Assembly (NCBI GenBank): GCA_958450365.1
Contig: CAUEEP010000754.1
Coordinates: 1,086,001 to 1,150,000, forward strand
Length of the DNA: 64,000 bases
Source of the DNA: Mesorhabditis belari
Taxonomy: Eukaryota > Nematoda > Chromadorea > Rhabditida > Rhabditidae
Direction of reading: 5' to 3'
Shown here: positions 23,301-34,500 of the stretch, piece after piece
Position numbering within the stretch: position 1 is the first letter of the stretch
Layout: each line of letters opens with the position of its first letter
The notes under the pieces: model-generated
Seen by the model: the letters and a program-made list of their open reading frames with translations, nothing else
Database searches by the model: none
What the model was told of the DNA's origin: nothing
Translations under genes and position numbers: made by a program

Positions 23301-25413
23301 AATGTAATTTTAAAGTTTAGAAAATTTTTACGCCCCCTTTACAAGCCAACTACAGTGATTCCTACAAGCTCCTCCGGCTTCTTTCCCAATTTGCTGATTT
23401 TGGTGTCAATCGATAGGAAAAGTTCTCGCGCGTTGAATGACATCAAAATCATGCAAATTAGATAAATCTATGAAAAGTTAAAGACAAAAGTACACTTATA
23501 GACGTTTGGGAAACTTTTTGCGTTTTCTAAAACGTGTCATTTACCGTAGCCAGCCAGTTTTGCGCCGTTTCGACACTTTTGCGTCGAAACTACGGTATTC
23601 TGGCTAATTGGCGAAAAGAGGCGAAAAAGACCTTACTTTTTTTCCAGAAGTACTTTACAGCCTAAATTGCATGATTTTGGTGTCAATCGATAGGAAAAGT
23701 TCTGGCGCGTCGATTGACATCAAAATCATGCAATTTGAATAAATATATATCTTATGTTCGATTTAGATTGAGTTAAAATCGGATATAACATACATGTTCA
23801 CGATTCTTTTTTCTTTCAATTATCGTAAATCTTTTTTTCTGGTCTAATTTTATTTCATTTAGAAAAGAAGATGTCGGACTTTGAGGAAGTTTTTGAGAGA
23901 ATTCGACTGCCACAAGAATTGTTTCGGCGCAACGGTTTCGGAGGTGGTTTTTATTTTTTTAACGAGTTAAAGGTTTGAATATATTTGGGTTGTCCAGTTA
24001 TGAATGCGCGTTTTACCAAGATATCGAACAGATGTATAGAGTGTAATATCATTCGAAAGCTGAAGACCCTCTACATTTCGAATAAAAAGTTTTGAATTCA
24101 TTCAACTTTTGGGAAATTGACTGCAAAAAGGAGAGATCGTTTTCGAAAAAACCCATTCAGCAGCATTCCTAAGTTTATGGTGTAAAATAACCGCGCCCAG
24201 AAAAAAAGAAAACCGAAATGTTATAAAAAGGATTGAATATCTATTGGCAAACACAAATGGTTAACCAATTGAGCGGAGCCAAAACTGGACCAAAGGCACC
24301 CCCATTTTGGCCACCCCCGTGCAGCAATGCCCAAAAGCAAACAAATCAAAAAAACAAAATGTGGAGGAAACCGCTTCGAATAATACCAATTACTTTCTTG
24401 ATTTCGGTATCTTGAGAAATTTACGCGCATCATAACGGAACCCAATAGTTTCTGTATTGTGATTGATTGCTTGGATTGGTTGAATAAACCAGTATATGCT
24501 TTTATTGTGAAGTAATGTAAAAAAATAGCAAAGAAACATTAACTCTGTTACTGTTAGTAACTTTCAAAAGTTTTATTTTTAGCTGGTCGTGTCCCTTATG
24601 GATCTCCTTCGACGCCTCAGGTTATTAAGCCTTCTAAAAATCTAATGTTTATGTTTATGTTTTAGATTTCGGAGATCAACCAGAACAATTTCATTTGTCG
24701 AGCCGGTGTACTCTTTGCCAAGGATCCCAACCGACACGTATCTCCACACGCGCAGCGAGAAGATCAGAGTTGGGGAAATAACGATCTTCAAGAGTGAGGA
24801 TTGGGCCAACTTTCTCCTGGGACTCCTGAAATCTCTCCCGCTTGTCACTGACAGAGGTAGTTTTTGTTTTTACCGTTCAAGTTAAATAATTATACAAACT
24901 GTTTAAAAAACAGTTTGCATCGTTAATATTTACTGATAAAAAGTAGGTATTCCTAGTAAATTACGCTTAAATCTTTAAAAGCAATTACCAAAACCAAGAT
25001 TTTCTTTTTAGACTCGGTGAGAGTCATTGAGCTTGGGAAGGGTATCAAAAGTGCAGTAGGGTGTACCGCTGGAGATTTTAGAGATAAACTCTTTGGTCTC
25101 AACATTTCCACGCACAAACTGGAGGAACAGCATCAATATCCGGTCTATGGTGATAATGGTGGGTTAAATTTTTTTTTTTATAGGTGTGATAGCCACCATA
25201 CCAACCAATCGAGGATGCTTTTTTTTCTCTTCAGGTGAAGTCGGATGGGTGAGGTACGAATTCGTCACTTTGAATTCTTCTGCCGGTTTAAACCTCGGTC
25301 CGCTCGAAGTTGGTGGAAAAGGATTTGTGATCAAGTGCATTATAAAATATGTCGTCTTTGAATCGTTTGACGCACTCGAGGAGGCTTACAAAGAAATGAA
25401 ATCGGGTCGTTAA
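22883..25413 (+). CDS. Orphan protein, five exons (uses exon 1 of duplicate copy 1)
   Basis: Phase-consistent chain: 22883-22954, 24583-24620, 24666-24856, 25012-25158, 25235-25413, predicting 208 residues. The second-copy exon 1 (23871-23943) is one base longer and would put exons 2-5 out of frame. The chain therefore works only if the upstream copy's exon 1 is joined over both copies. An acceptor (tttag) lies 8 bp before the ATG, suggesting trans-splicing. The product is a soluble, mixed-charge protein with TISFVEPVYSLPRIPT and VIKCIIKYVVFESFDALEEA near the end. I recognise no family. Exons 3-5 are the best supported. Confidence 0.55.
23143..23238. repeat. Poly-C tract with scattered t
   Basis: About 95 bp of nearly pure C interrupted by single t residues, placed exactly at the exon-2 position of the broken duplicate. 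Confidence 0.95.
23391..23735. mobile_element. Two palindromic element cores in opposite composite arrangement
   Basis: Cores at 23391-23459 and 23664-23735 carry ggtgtcaatcgataggaaaa and catcaaaatcatgcaa, flanking an inverted cgtttgg...tagccag...gtcgaaactacgg segment. This is the 16728 family, with the spacer ends in inverted order. It lies between the two duplicate copies. Confidence 0.78.
23986..24444. mobile_element. ~459-bp element with ~42-bp terminal inverted repeats inserted in duplicate copy 2
   Basis: Ends are tgggttgtccagttatgaat and, in reverse, tgggttccgttatgatgcgc, with further matching to aagatatcgaa. Duplicate copy 1 lacks the block, which gives an empty site: ...gaattta/ttgtttttc... 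versus ...gaatata-element-atagtttctg.... The insertion is in the intron between exon 1 and exon 2. Confidence 0.8.
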
Positions 25414-26711
25414 ATTTGTTATGCCTTTCAATGTTCATGTTTTTACTTTGCTTTAGTCAGTAGCCTAATAACTTTTTACTTGTACAGCTTTATGCATCTG
25501 TTCTAATTGTTGTTGTTGTTAGATAAATTGTTAGAAATCAAAAACACGTTTGTTAATGATTTCGATATTTCCAGCTAGAACCCAAGTGGTACGAAACCAG
25601 CCGTGTGAGAATCAAGCGATAGCCTAGTGGCCTCGTGCTTCTAAGGTTCGGAGCCAAAGCCTAAGTAAATATAGAAGCTTTGAATGTTGTTAAAAAGAGC
25701 GAAATGTTGTGTGAAACCTTCACTAATCGATTCAGCATAGTCAAAAACTCTTGGGTGCAAAAAATCTTGCCCCTCCCAACTACCATAGGCCCACTGGCGG
25801 CCTATTACCGGACATAAGCAAGATTTGCTTCGACTGCAAAGAAATAAGTCACAAACACATTTAAAAAATATTACCAATCGATTCAGCGTAGCCGAAAACC
25901 CTAGAGACTCCGCCCACCGCCCCAAATTCTGTAAATAGATGGATAAGGCCTTTTTATATTGACTAACCTATCGTTAGCACCTGTTCATTACTTAAGTCTT
26001 TATGCTTTTAAAAGCTAATCGCTACTGTTTGATTAAACTAGATATGTACTGTGATTAGCTTTTTTTACGAGATCCAGCTGGTCGCTACATTTTAAAATGG
26101 GGCATTCTACCATACACTTTTAGAGTATCTACAATTTGGCAGGCTAATCTAACTAGCGAGTCCGTGCCAGTTGTAGCTTCATGCACTAGATTTTTGAGGC
26201 TCACATCAATCAAAACAAAAGCCTCGAAATTTGAGAATTTCGAGCCAAGTGGCTAACCAAACCGCAAAGTTAGCCAAACAAACACATACCCAAGCATCAA
26301 ACCTAGCTAGCTGCTTGAGACAACTCTATTCCCTAGCTTAGTTATCTATCCAACAGCTTAAGACCCAAATCTACCAACACAATTTGCCGAAGCTGTAAGA
26401 TTACCCGAAATCCATTGTACGACAATTTTATTCGAAAATATGAAGAAAATAAATATTCTAAAAAGAATTTTCGACGATCTGGATTGCACTAGAAAAGTTG
26501 GCAAAAATAAAATTTGAATTTTTGAAAAAAAAGATTTTGAAAAATTTAAACAATCAGTTCAGCCCAGTCGCCCACGAGCTGGTACACGAAAGTAAATTTC
26601 GACTTTGAAAATCGAAATCCTGGACCACAGTAGGCCCTTGTGCGCCAGATCGCGAGCGATTACGACATTTGGAAAAGTCTTGCTATTGTACACTCCAGCC
26701 ACAGTAGCCCA
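25414..26711. other. Intergenic spacer with no confirmed gene
   Basis: Two related phrases (gctgaatcgattagtgaagg-like and gctgaatcgattggtaat-like) occur in the minus ORF at 25641-25925. Their flanks resemble parts of 36575-36955, suggesting repeat remnants. No exon chain was found. Confidence 0.5.
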
Positions 26712-29700
26712 TCACAGCTTCGGCGGGGGGTGCCGGAAAAACAAAAATCCGATAATTGTGAGCAATGTGATGAACAGTGTGCCACCCAGAATGGCGATTC
26801 CGAGCAATTCCTTTGCACGAATGCACATAGAATCCCGGGAATCGCCGTGAAGACGAGATGGATCGAGATCTGAAAATTCTACAGTTAGAAATTGATTCTT
26901 TTTCAAATTTTCACTCAAACTGGAGTGCATTGGAGTTTTTGGGTGAGTTCTTTTCAGCTAAAGCTTCGATTATCAACTCACCAATCTCTGGATCGAGTAC
27001 ATCCAATTTGTTGGCTCGCACATCGATCTCTTGCTCACTCCGAGTCCCGATGGCTTCTCGGTGTTGATGCTCGATGATATTCCGCTTGATTTTACTGAAG
27101 AATTGTTTGTTGGAGCTTGAGAGCTTTGAGAAACTTTAGAAAACGCAGCCTTACACTCCTCTCACCTGAATCGACTTCTCTTTATCGGCTTTCCCAAATC
27201 TAGACACTCGGGAATCTGAAAGAAAAGGTTTTAAAACGATTTAGAACTCAATTTAGAATCCCTAAATCCTCAATCTCCAAATTTCCCACTAACCGGACAC
27301 TCGCCGTCTTTAATCAACAATCGAACACTGCATTGAAAGTTCACGATCACCTAAAAGTCCGAAAGGATTACTTTTTTGAGTAAACACTTCGATATTTTGC
27401 GACTATGGAAGGCACAAGGAAGATTTAGAATCAGAAAACTCGGCAAAGATCCAGCCGGCCAAAACCCAATCGGCTTCGTTACCCATTCCTCTCTGAACTC
27501 ACCTTGTCAGCGAATTTGAATGCGTGAGCCTCTTTCTGAGCGTGCAACTTGCCCGGACCGTACTCGAGATTATCTAACAGGTAGCGATCGATCGAGCAAC
27601 TGAGAAATGAGGATTTATGTAATTTGTAAAGTTGGGTAATTAAACCGGAGTCAAAGTTTTTTCAAAAATTTCAAAATGACTTTTTCTTAGTTTTAAAGTT
27701 TTCAATCGCTTTCGTGACTTCCAGCTGGAACAAAGAGAAATCAGTGAAATCTTTTTTAACCCAATATCGTCGAGAATCATGAACTGAGTCCCTGAACCGT
27801 CCTCGACGAAGCACGAATGGACTTGCATACACCAGAGATCTAAAAACGTGATAGGGATCAAAGAATGTTCGTTTCCTGAGTTCCAGAATGATCATTTCAA
27901 ATGAAATCTTCACTTGAATCACTTGGATTACGGTAGAAATAAGGGCAAAGTCGAATCGAGCACCTGGAGCTGATGAGTCGCATGTCCACGAGTGGAGCAA
28001 TTTACTCCCAACAGTCACCACGTCTAGCGGCTCTTTCGATTTTGGGTCAATCACCTGAACGGTGGATTACAGGAAAGTTCTGATCAGAGTTCTGTTCAGA
28101 GTTTAAAGTGATATCAGAGGTGGGTAATTGAACCGAATTTAAAAGTCAACTTTTTGGCTTTACAAGCTTGGGAATGGTTTATGTGCGCTCCAGATAGTTC
28201 AAAAAGCTTAAATAGAGCTTTCAAAATGTCACCAAAGCTTTTGAAAACCCTGCAGCCCTCAACTCACCTCATAGCGACACCTCGGCATTTCAGCGATTTC
28301 GGTAAACGGTGAGAGACTCTAAATTTTAATGATATTCTTTCAATGCTGTCTTTTGATAAAGAATAAGAATACGGTACAGCTCCGGAAACGGTGATTGGAT
28401 AAGTGACTGTCTTCTCGGCTTGCATGTAGAAACAGGAGATCTCATAGCCCTGGAAAGTCATCGAATTGGCTGGGCGACTTTGGCTCTAGCTGGCAGAGCT
28501 CTAGCTCTAGCTGGGAGCTCTAGATCTAGCTGGAAGCTCTAGCTCTAGCTGGGAGCTCTAGCTCTAGCTGTCAGAGCTCTAGCTGGCAGAGCTCTAGCTC
28601 TAGCTGGAAGCTCTAGCTCTAGCTCTAATATCTAGAGACATAACCTACCTTAGCTCTAATACTACTCTCTCCTGCTACAGTACTCTTCAAGAGACTGGGG
28701 CTGGAGCTGGAGCTGGAGCTGGAGTAAGCTGGAGATCAAAACACAAAGCACAACACTCACCCGATCGACTTTTGTGATGAACTCCTCGTGAAAAGAAAGC
28801 ATGATCTTCGTGGTGACGAACAGACCCAATGGATCACCCTAAAGAGAGGTTACGGCAGAATTTTGGCATTTCAATATCGGCACTGAAGAGTTGAACCGAA
28901 TGAACTTTAAATTCGATACAAATGCTTTGAAACAGATGCAGTGCACTCCAGAATAGTCGAAGTTAAAACAATTTCACTATTTAGGCTTTTTGTTAAGCTT
29001 AAAACCCGTCAAACTCGTTCACTCACTGATGAACTAAATTCAATGAGCTTTAAATTCAATAAGAAGACTTGGAACAGATGTAGTGCACTCCAGAATAGTC
29101 AAAATTAAAACAATTTTCCTATTTGCGTTCTTTGTTGAGCCTAAAACCCGTCAAAATCGTTCACTCACTGATCTCGTCGTCGTGACACCGCATTTTTTTC
29201 GGTCGATAATAATATGCGGACTTCTGGGATGCACCTGAGATTTTTAGTTTAAAGATTTTTGGTTTAAAGATTGAATGCTCTTAAAAACCTTATCCCTCGA
29301 GACACAGTCGGTTTCGTTGGCGTGTCCAACGACGAAAATTCGACCCTGTAAATGAAAAATCAGAATCAGATCAGAAAATCCGATAATCATGTGCATAACT
29401 TGAAAAAACAAAAGCAAAATTGGTATTGTTAGAATTGGAAAGAGTTTAGCGAGCTTTAGTTTAGTTTTAGCGAGCTTTAGTCTAGCTTTCATCTAGCTTT
29501 AGTCTAGCTTTAGTCTAGCTTTAGTCTAGCTTTAGTCTAGCTTTCATCTAGCTTTAGTCTAGCTTTAGTCTAGCTTTAGTCTAGCTTTCATCTAGCTTTC
29601 ATCTAGCTTTCGTTTAGCTTAACTTTAGCCTTAGTTTAACTGATCAAACCTGAAAATCGTCATCAGTTAAAAAGACGATCTCAATGTAATCCTCGCCACA

Positions 29701-29844
29701 CTCCACCTCAGCCTTTCCTCAATTTTACGCTCGATTTCCGAGATTTCTCCCAAAAAACCTACCAATTTGCCCATTTGGAATCGGAATCGAATCGAGAAAT
29801 GAGACTAGTGCCAGAAATAGCCAAATTAGTCTCGGTTGTAGCAT
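26712..29844 (-). CDS. ZP-domain cuticlin-like protein, complete
   Basis: Fourteen phase-consistent exons: 29844-29763, 29717-29650, 29345-29289, 29234-29169, 28838-28761, 28449-28378, 28318-28268, 28054-27964, 27839-27761, 27599-27503, 27350-27294, 27215-27166, 27094-26982, 26869-26712, giving 372 residues. Order: a signal peptide (LIWLFLALVSFLDS), then a ZP module starting VECGEDYIEIVF with GRIFVVGHANETDC and KKCGV, on through MPRCRY, WCMQVHSCFVEDG, DGCSIDRYLLDNLEYG-type sequence and VNFQCSVRLLIKDGECP. After the ZP come a dibasic KIKR furin-like site, a transmembrane helix (GIAILGGTLFITLLTIIGFL) and a short tail. This is the nematode cuticlin (cut/cutl) architecture: secreted, cleaved and polymerised into cuticle or apical matrix. 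Confidence 0.93.
28478..28735. repeat. ctagctctagctgg repeats in ZP intron
   Basis: Imperfect 6- to 20-bp units of agctctagctgg (28478-28625) followed by tggagctggagc (28695-28725), in the intron between exons 28449-28378 and 28838-28761. Confidence 0.85.
29445..29635. repeat. 11-bp repeat (ctagctttagt) in ZP intron
   Basis: About fifteen units of ctagctttagt or ctagctttcat between exons 29345-29289 and 29717-29650. Confidence 0.88.
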
Positions 29845-29929
29845 TTTCTCTGAATCAGAATGCAAATTGGAATACATGTTAGTTTTTCAAATGATAAAAA
29901 ATGAATTTTAGTGAGTTTTTGAAAAATTT

Positions 29930-30014
29930 GATAACAAGAGGATTCGAACTCGGGTTGTTTGGCTTATGAAAAGCAGATAACAACAAATCAGATGCTCTAC
30001 CAATTGAGCTATTT
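29930..30014 (-). tRNA. tRNA-like sequence, degenerate, possibly intron-containing
   Basis: On the minus strand the A box (tagctcaattggtagagca) and B box (gagttcgaatcct) are excellent. The interval between them is too long for a plain class I tRNA, allowing a short intron or variable arm. The acceptor ends (tttcaaa / tgttatc) do not pair. It lies 90 bp upstream of the ZP gene. Confidence 0.4.
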
Positions 30015-30479
30015 GAAAAAACGTGAGTTGAACAGGACTGCTTAAGATGGGGGAAAAGAAAACAATTTTGAGCTTGAGCAGAGTGAGTCTTTTTTTTTGC
30101 TTCCAACAACCAGATACAGGGATAATTTCACGAAAGAACAAGATATACATACCAAGGACATATGCAAGATAAATGGAAATGCAAGATAAATGAAAGAAAA
30201 GAGATTGGAAAGGGAAACAGGAGCAATCAACCACTGGAAGGAGAGCGGTGGAATGAGAATGGCACGATTTCTCGTGAATCTGTTGCCTTTTTCGCTGAGC
30301 GAGCTGTCGCGTGCGAGATCGATGGAACGCACAAGGGATGCAGGGGAAGAGATTTGGATTGGATGCTAATTTTTGGGACTTGTACAATATCCATCACAAT
30401 TGGAAACAGCTATCGGAGCTAGACACGAACCAGAGACAGGGATTTCACTTGAAATGCCCATTCTGGAACTCAGGATATT

Positions 30480-30715
30480 TAGTTCTTTACCTCGTATTAA
30501 CGAGGTACCTTTGTACCGCGTTTTTCGATCTCTAGCCTATGCAAGTCCATTCCTGCCTTCTTGAGAATGGCACTTAGTTCATGATTCTCAGAAGATATTG
30601 AGTGAAAAAAATCCTCGCATTGTTCAAGCTGGAACACACGAAAGCTATTTCTAAACTTTAAAACTGAGAAAAACTCATTTTCAAATCCGGTTCAATTACC
30701 CAACTTTTCAGGTCA
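30480..30715 (+). pseudogene. Inverted pseudo-exon copy of the ZP gene
   Basis: Positions 30519-30601 copy ZP exon 27839-27761 in the opposite orientation (gcaagtccattcctgcctt, agttcatgattctc). They carry two in-frame TAG codons, a TGA and a lost acceptor (ttttcg). Just upstream, a stretch reading LPRINEVPLYRV resembles the preceding ZP exon. Downstream to about 30715 the match continues into the ZP intron (cacgaaagc, aactttaaaactgagaaaa, caattacccaac). Copying of intron sequence shows a DNA-level duplication, not a retrocopy. Confidence 0.8.
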
Positions 30716-30734
30716 AGAAATTCGTCGATTTTTG

Positions 30735-31290
30735 GAACGTTGAAAAGTTCTATTTAAGCTTTTTCGGTCTATCTGGAGCGCACATAAATCATTCCCAATC
30801 TTTTAAAATCAAAAAGTTGACTTCTCTTCAAATTCGGTTCAATTACCCAACTTTGCCTGTCAGATAAGCCGGGCTTTCTAAAACTTGATTTTCCTTGATT
30901 CAAAGTTCACTAGCCTGGCTTGGCTAGTAAGCTTTGAAATCTTGCCCTATATTGAAACTAGATCAATATCAGCAAAATCTGTCTTCTAGCTGATGAGAAA
31001 TGCTTTTGGAACGATCCTGGACCTGAGCTTGAACGATTTTGATGAGTTTTAAGCCCAACAAACACCTCAAATAGAAAAGTATTCAACTTTTTGTCTATTT
31101 TGGAGTGCACTGCATCTGCTCCAAGTCTTCTTATTGAATTTAAAGCTCATTGAATTTGGTTCATCAGTGAGTGAACGATTTTGACGAGTTTTAAGCCCAA
31201 CAAAGAGCTCAAATAGGAAAATGGTTTTAATTTTGACTATTCTGGAGTGCACTGCATCTGCTCCAAGCGTTTGTATCGAATTTCCTTCCA
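30735..31290 (+). repeat. Inverted copies of ZP-gene introns, order scrambled
   Basis: Positions 30735-30860 are the reverse complement of about 28215-28110 (tctggagcgcacataaatca). Positions 31065-31280 match, in reverse, about 29130-28890 (ggagtgcactgcatctgctc occurs twice). The three blocks do not follow the order expected from one simple inverted duplication. Confidence 0.75.
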
Positions 31291-31558
31291 TCCCACCCAC
31301 CCCGTTTCCGTGGACTTTGCAATTTCCCCTAGTTAATCCTATTTCTCCCATTTTCTTCACATAAACTGACACCCATATCGTGCTTTTTCCCCCTTCTTTT
31401 CCCATTTCCATTTCCCTCCAAAAAGGAATTTCGCCTCTTATCAATCTTCTTACAATTACGGAGCTGATTGGAATTTCACGTTGGCTTTCTCTCGTTAAAG
31501 TTCGAAAAGTTAAAGATCGATTTTTTGGCTGGTCCATTATTCCAATTTTCTCTTTAAA

Positions 31559-34500
31559 ATGCGGATATCGCTGATTTCTACGATTTCCCTACTTTTACTT
31601 GTAACAAACGCTGAACACTTCTCGAATTTTGTGAGTTTTGAAGAAATTTAATTTTCATGTTGGTAGTTAGTAAAAGTGACGTCCAGGAATGACGAATTTT
31701 TTCGTGAAATTGTTTTTTCTAAAGCTAGAGTCAAGTAATCGATCCAGTCCTGAAGTCGAATTCAAGTCGATGTGTGAATTTTGAAGAAATTTCATTTTCA
31801 TGTTGGTAGTTAGTAAAAGTGACATCCAGGAATAACGAATTTTTTCGTGAAATTGTTTTTTCCAAAGCTAGAGTCAAGAAATTGATCCAGTCCTAAAGTC
31901 GAATTCAAGTCGAGGTGTGAATTTTGGAGAAATTTCATTTTCATGTTGGTAGTTAGTAAAAGTGACGTCCAGGAATGACGAATTTTTTGGTGAAATTGGT
32001 TTTTCTAAAGCTAGAGTCAAGAAATTGATCCAGTCCTGAAGTCGAGTTCAGGTCGAGGTGTGAGTTTTGAAGAAAATTCATTTTCATGTTAGCAATTAGT
32101 AAAAGTGACATCCAGAAGTGACGAATTTTTTCGTGCAATTGTTTTTTCTAAAGCTAGAGTCAAGTAATCGATCCAGTCCTCAAGTCGAATTCAGGTCGAA
32201 GTGTGCAAGAAAGACTCGGCACTTGGTCTGGAAACGCTCGATTATGCAATTGACGCTATCCTAGAGGAAGCGTTGCTGCGACGGGAAACCCTCCTCCAGG
32301 ACGTCTATCAACAAATTCTACAGGTACAAAACAAATTCTACAGGTCCAGGTCCAATTCGACAGGTCAGGTCCAATTCTACAGGTCAGGTCCAATTCTACA
32401 GGTCCAGGTCCATATATGCAAATTTTGTTAATCCATAGCCTATTTGATGATTTTGCCGGAAACTCAATTTGTTGAACTCGGACAAATTTGAAATTTGCAT
32501 TTAATCTACATTTAATTTGCATTTAATCTACATTTAATTTGCATTTAATCTACATTTAATTTAATGTGTGATCCAGATGTCTAATTAAAATCAAAATTGA
32601 GCTTTTCAGCACAGCGAAAAGGTGAGAAGCCAGCAAAAAGATGAAGCGACAGCTTGTACGACAATCGCCTGCCCTACCCCACATCCGACCATCTTTCCAC
32701 CGTAATTTTTCACTGTAATTTTCGGATTCCCCATTTCCATTTCAGCCCGACCACCACTGCACCGCCCACCCAACCCCCACCGCCCACCCAGGTCCATTTT
32801 TTGCGGATTTTCTAAAAAAAACAGCTGCTGTGCATTCCAGATTGAGCATTTAGAAAAGTAGATCATAGATCTGTGCATAGAATTTGGATATTTTGATATG
32901 GTAAGGTTCAGCCATCTAGATGAGTTCTGTGGATTTCCATTTTTGGCAGATTTTCTAAAAGAAATAGATGATGTGCATTCCAGATTGAGCATTCAGTTAA
33001 TTAGATTATCGATCTGTGCATAGAATCTAGATATTTTTTAGCCACCGAACACTGGCTCGACGACACCTGAATCCGACAGTTCGGCAACGGTAAGGCCTTG
33101 CAAGACAACCGCTTCAATTCCCCAAGTCGATTCAGGATCAATGAGTCGTTTTTATTACAATCAAAAAGTTTAGCCACCAGCGGAATCCGAAGAACAACTA
33201 AAAGAAAAGGAAAAGGAAGTGAAACCGAAGATTCAATTGGTAAAAGCAATCCGTTACGGTAGATATGACAAGTTTTAGCCGAACACGTGGCTCTCTGGGG
33301 TCGACCCTGCCCAGGATCCGTTCTATATCTACATGACAAATTTGAAGGTTGGCAAATTTGAAGATTGGCTTATTTCTAGCTTCAACTAGCAGTAAATCGA
33401 CAAATCGAAGAGATTTTTGGGAATCCTGGCACGCACAATCGTTAACCTCAATATCAAAATGTTATTAAATTAATTTTTAAAATTTCGCGCTGGATCAATT
33501 ACCCAATTATTGCAGTGGAGCAAAAGCAAAAGCAAAGCCTTCAAAATCCCCTGTGCCATATGTGTTTATCGATCACAGATCTTCTAACCATTTTCCAGAA
33601 ATACTTGCACAAAAACTCTGGCGCGTGTGCCCCACCGCCAGCCGACTTCTCGACCGGCTCAATCACGTGGGAACAGTTATTTGGATTCTTTTCCCAGCTT
33701 GCCACCGTTCACGTAAGTTTTTGAAGCTATCTGGATGTCACTGTAGAACCTTATCAAATGGGATCTTTCTCTAGCCTGGCCCTTTCTGCAACTTATGCGA
33801 GCGTTTCGCGGACGCCGTCGAAAAGAAGATTCTCAAGCCGAATCCAGTGCTTTTGTCGGTAAGACTTTTCAAGCTGGATGTCACACTAGTTTTTGAAATC
33901 TTCAAAAGTTTTTGAAATCTTCTAGAAAAACGATCAATTGATGAGGAAGCTGATCAACGCGTATTTCCCTTCACCTCGGCTTCTCTGCGCAGCCATCGCA
34001 CCCGGATGCACCGATAAATTGATTTTAACGAAAAATGGTGAGCGAAAGAGGCAATGAATGAAAAAATGGGCACAAATCAGAGTTGCAGAGTAAAAATGAA
34101 GATGTTTTCTGGGCTTTTCGAGTCAAATAACGACTTGGCTAACCAAAAACCAAGTTCTAAGGAGTTTCTCCAGTTTTGAGTAGGGTTTTTTGCAGATCTG
34201 GATGTCACATAATCTTTTGAATTTAACAAATCGGTAAGAGCTGCTTTATGAGTGGTGGTCGAGTGGTAGTGTGTTTGGCTCTCGCTCACATGACCCTGGT
34301 TCGAGTCCGCTCCACTCTCAGTCTAGAAATTTCATAACCCCTCGTGATATATATCGTTTAGAGCTTTCCAACTATGGAGAATTCAAATTTAAACGATTTG
34401 ACTAGGCTAATCTGTGCCAATCTCCAGTATTTCTATTTTCAGCCACCCTGATTGGAGAGGCCGTAATTTGTCTAGAGTGCACTGCTTGCTATTCAGTCCT

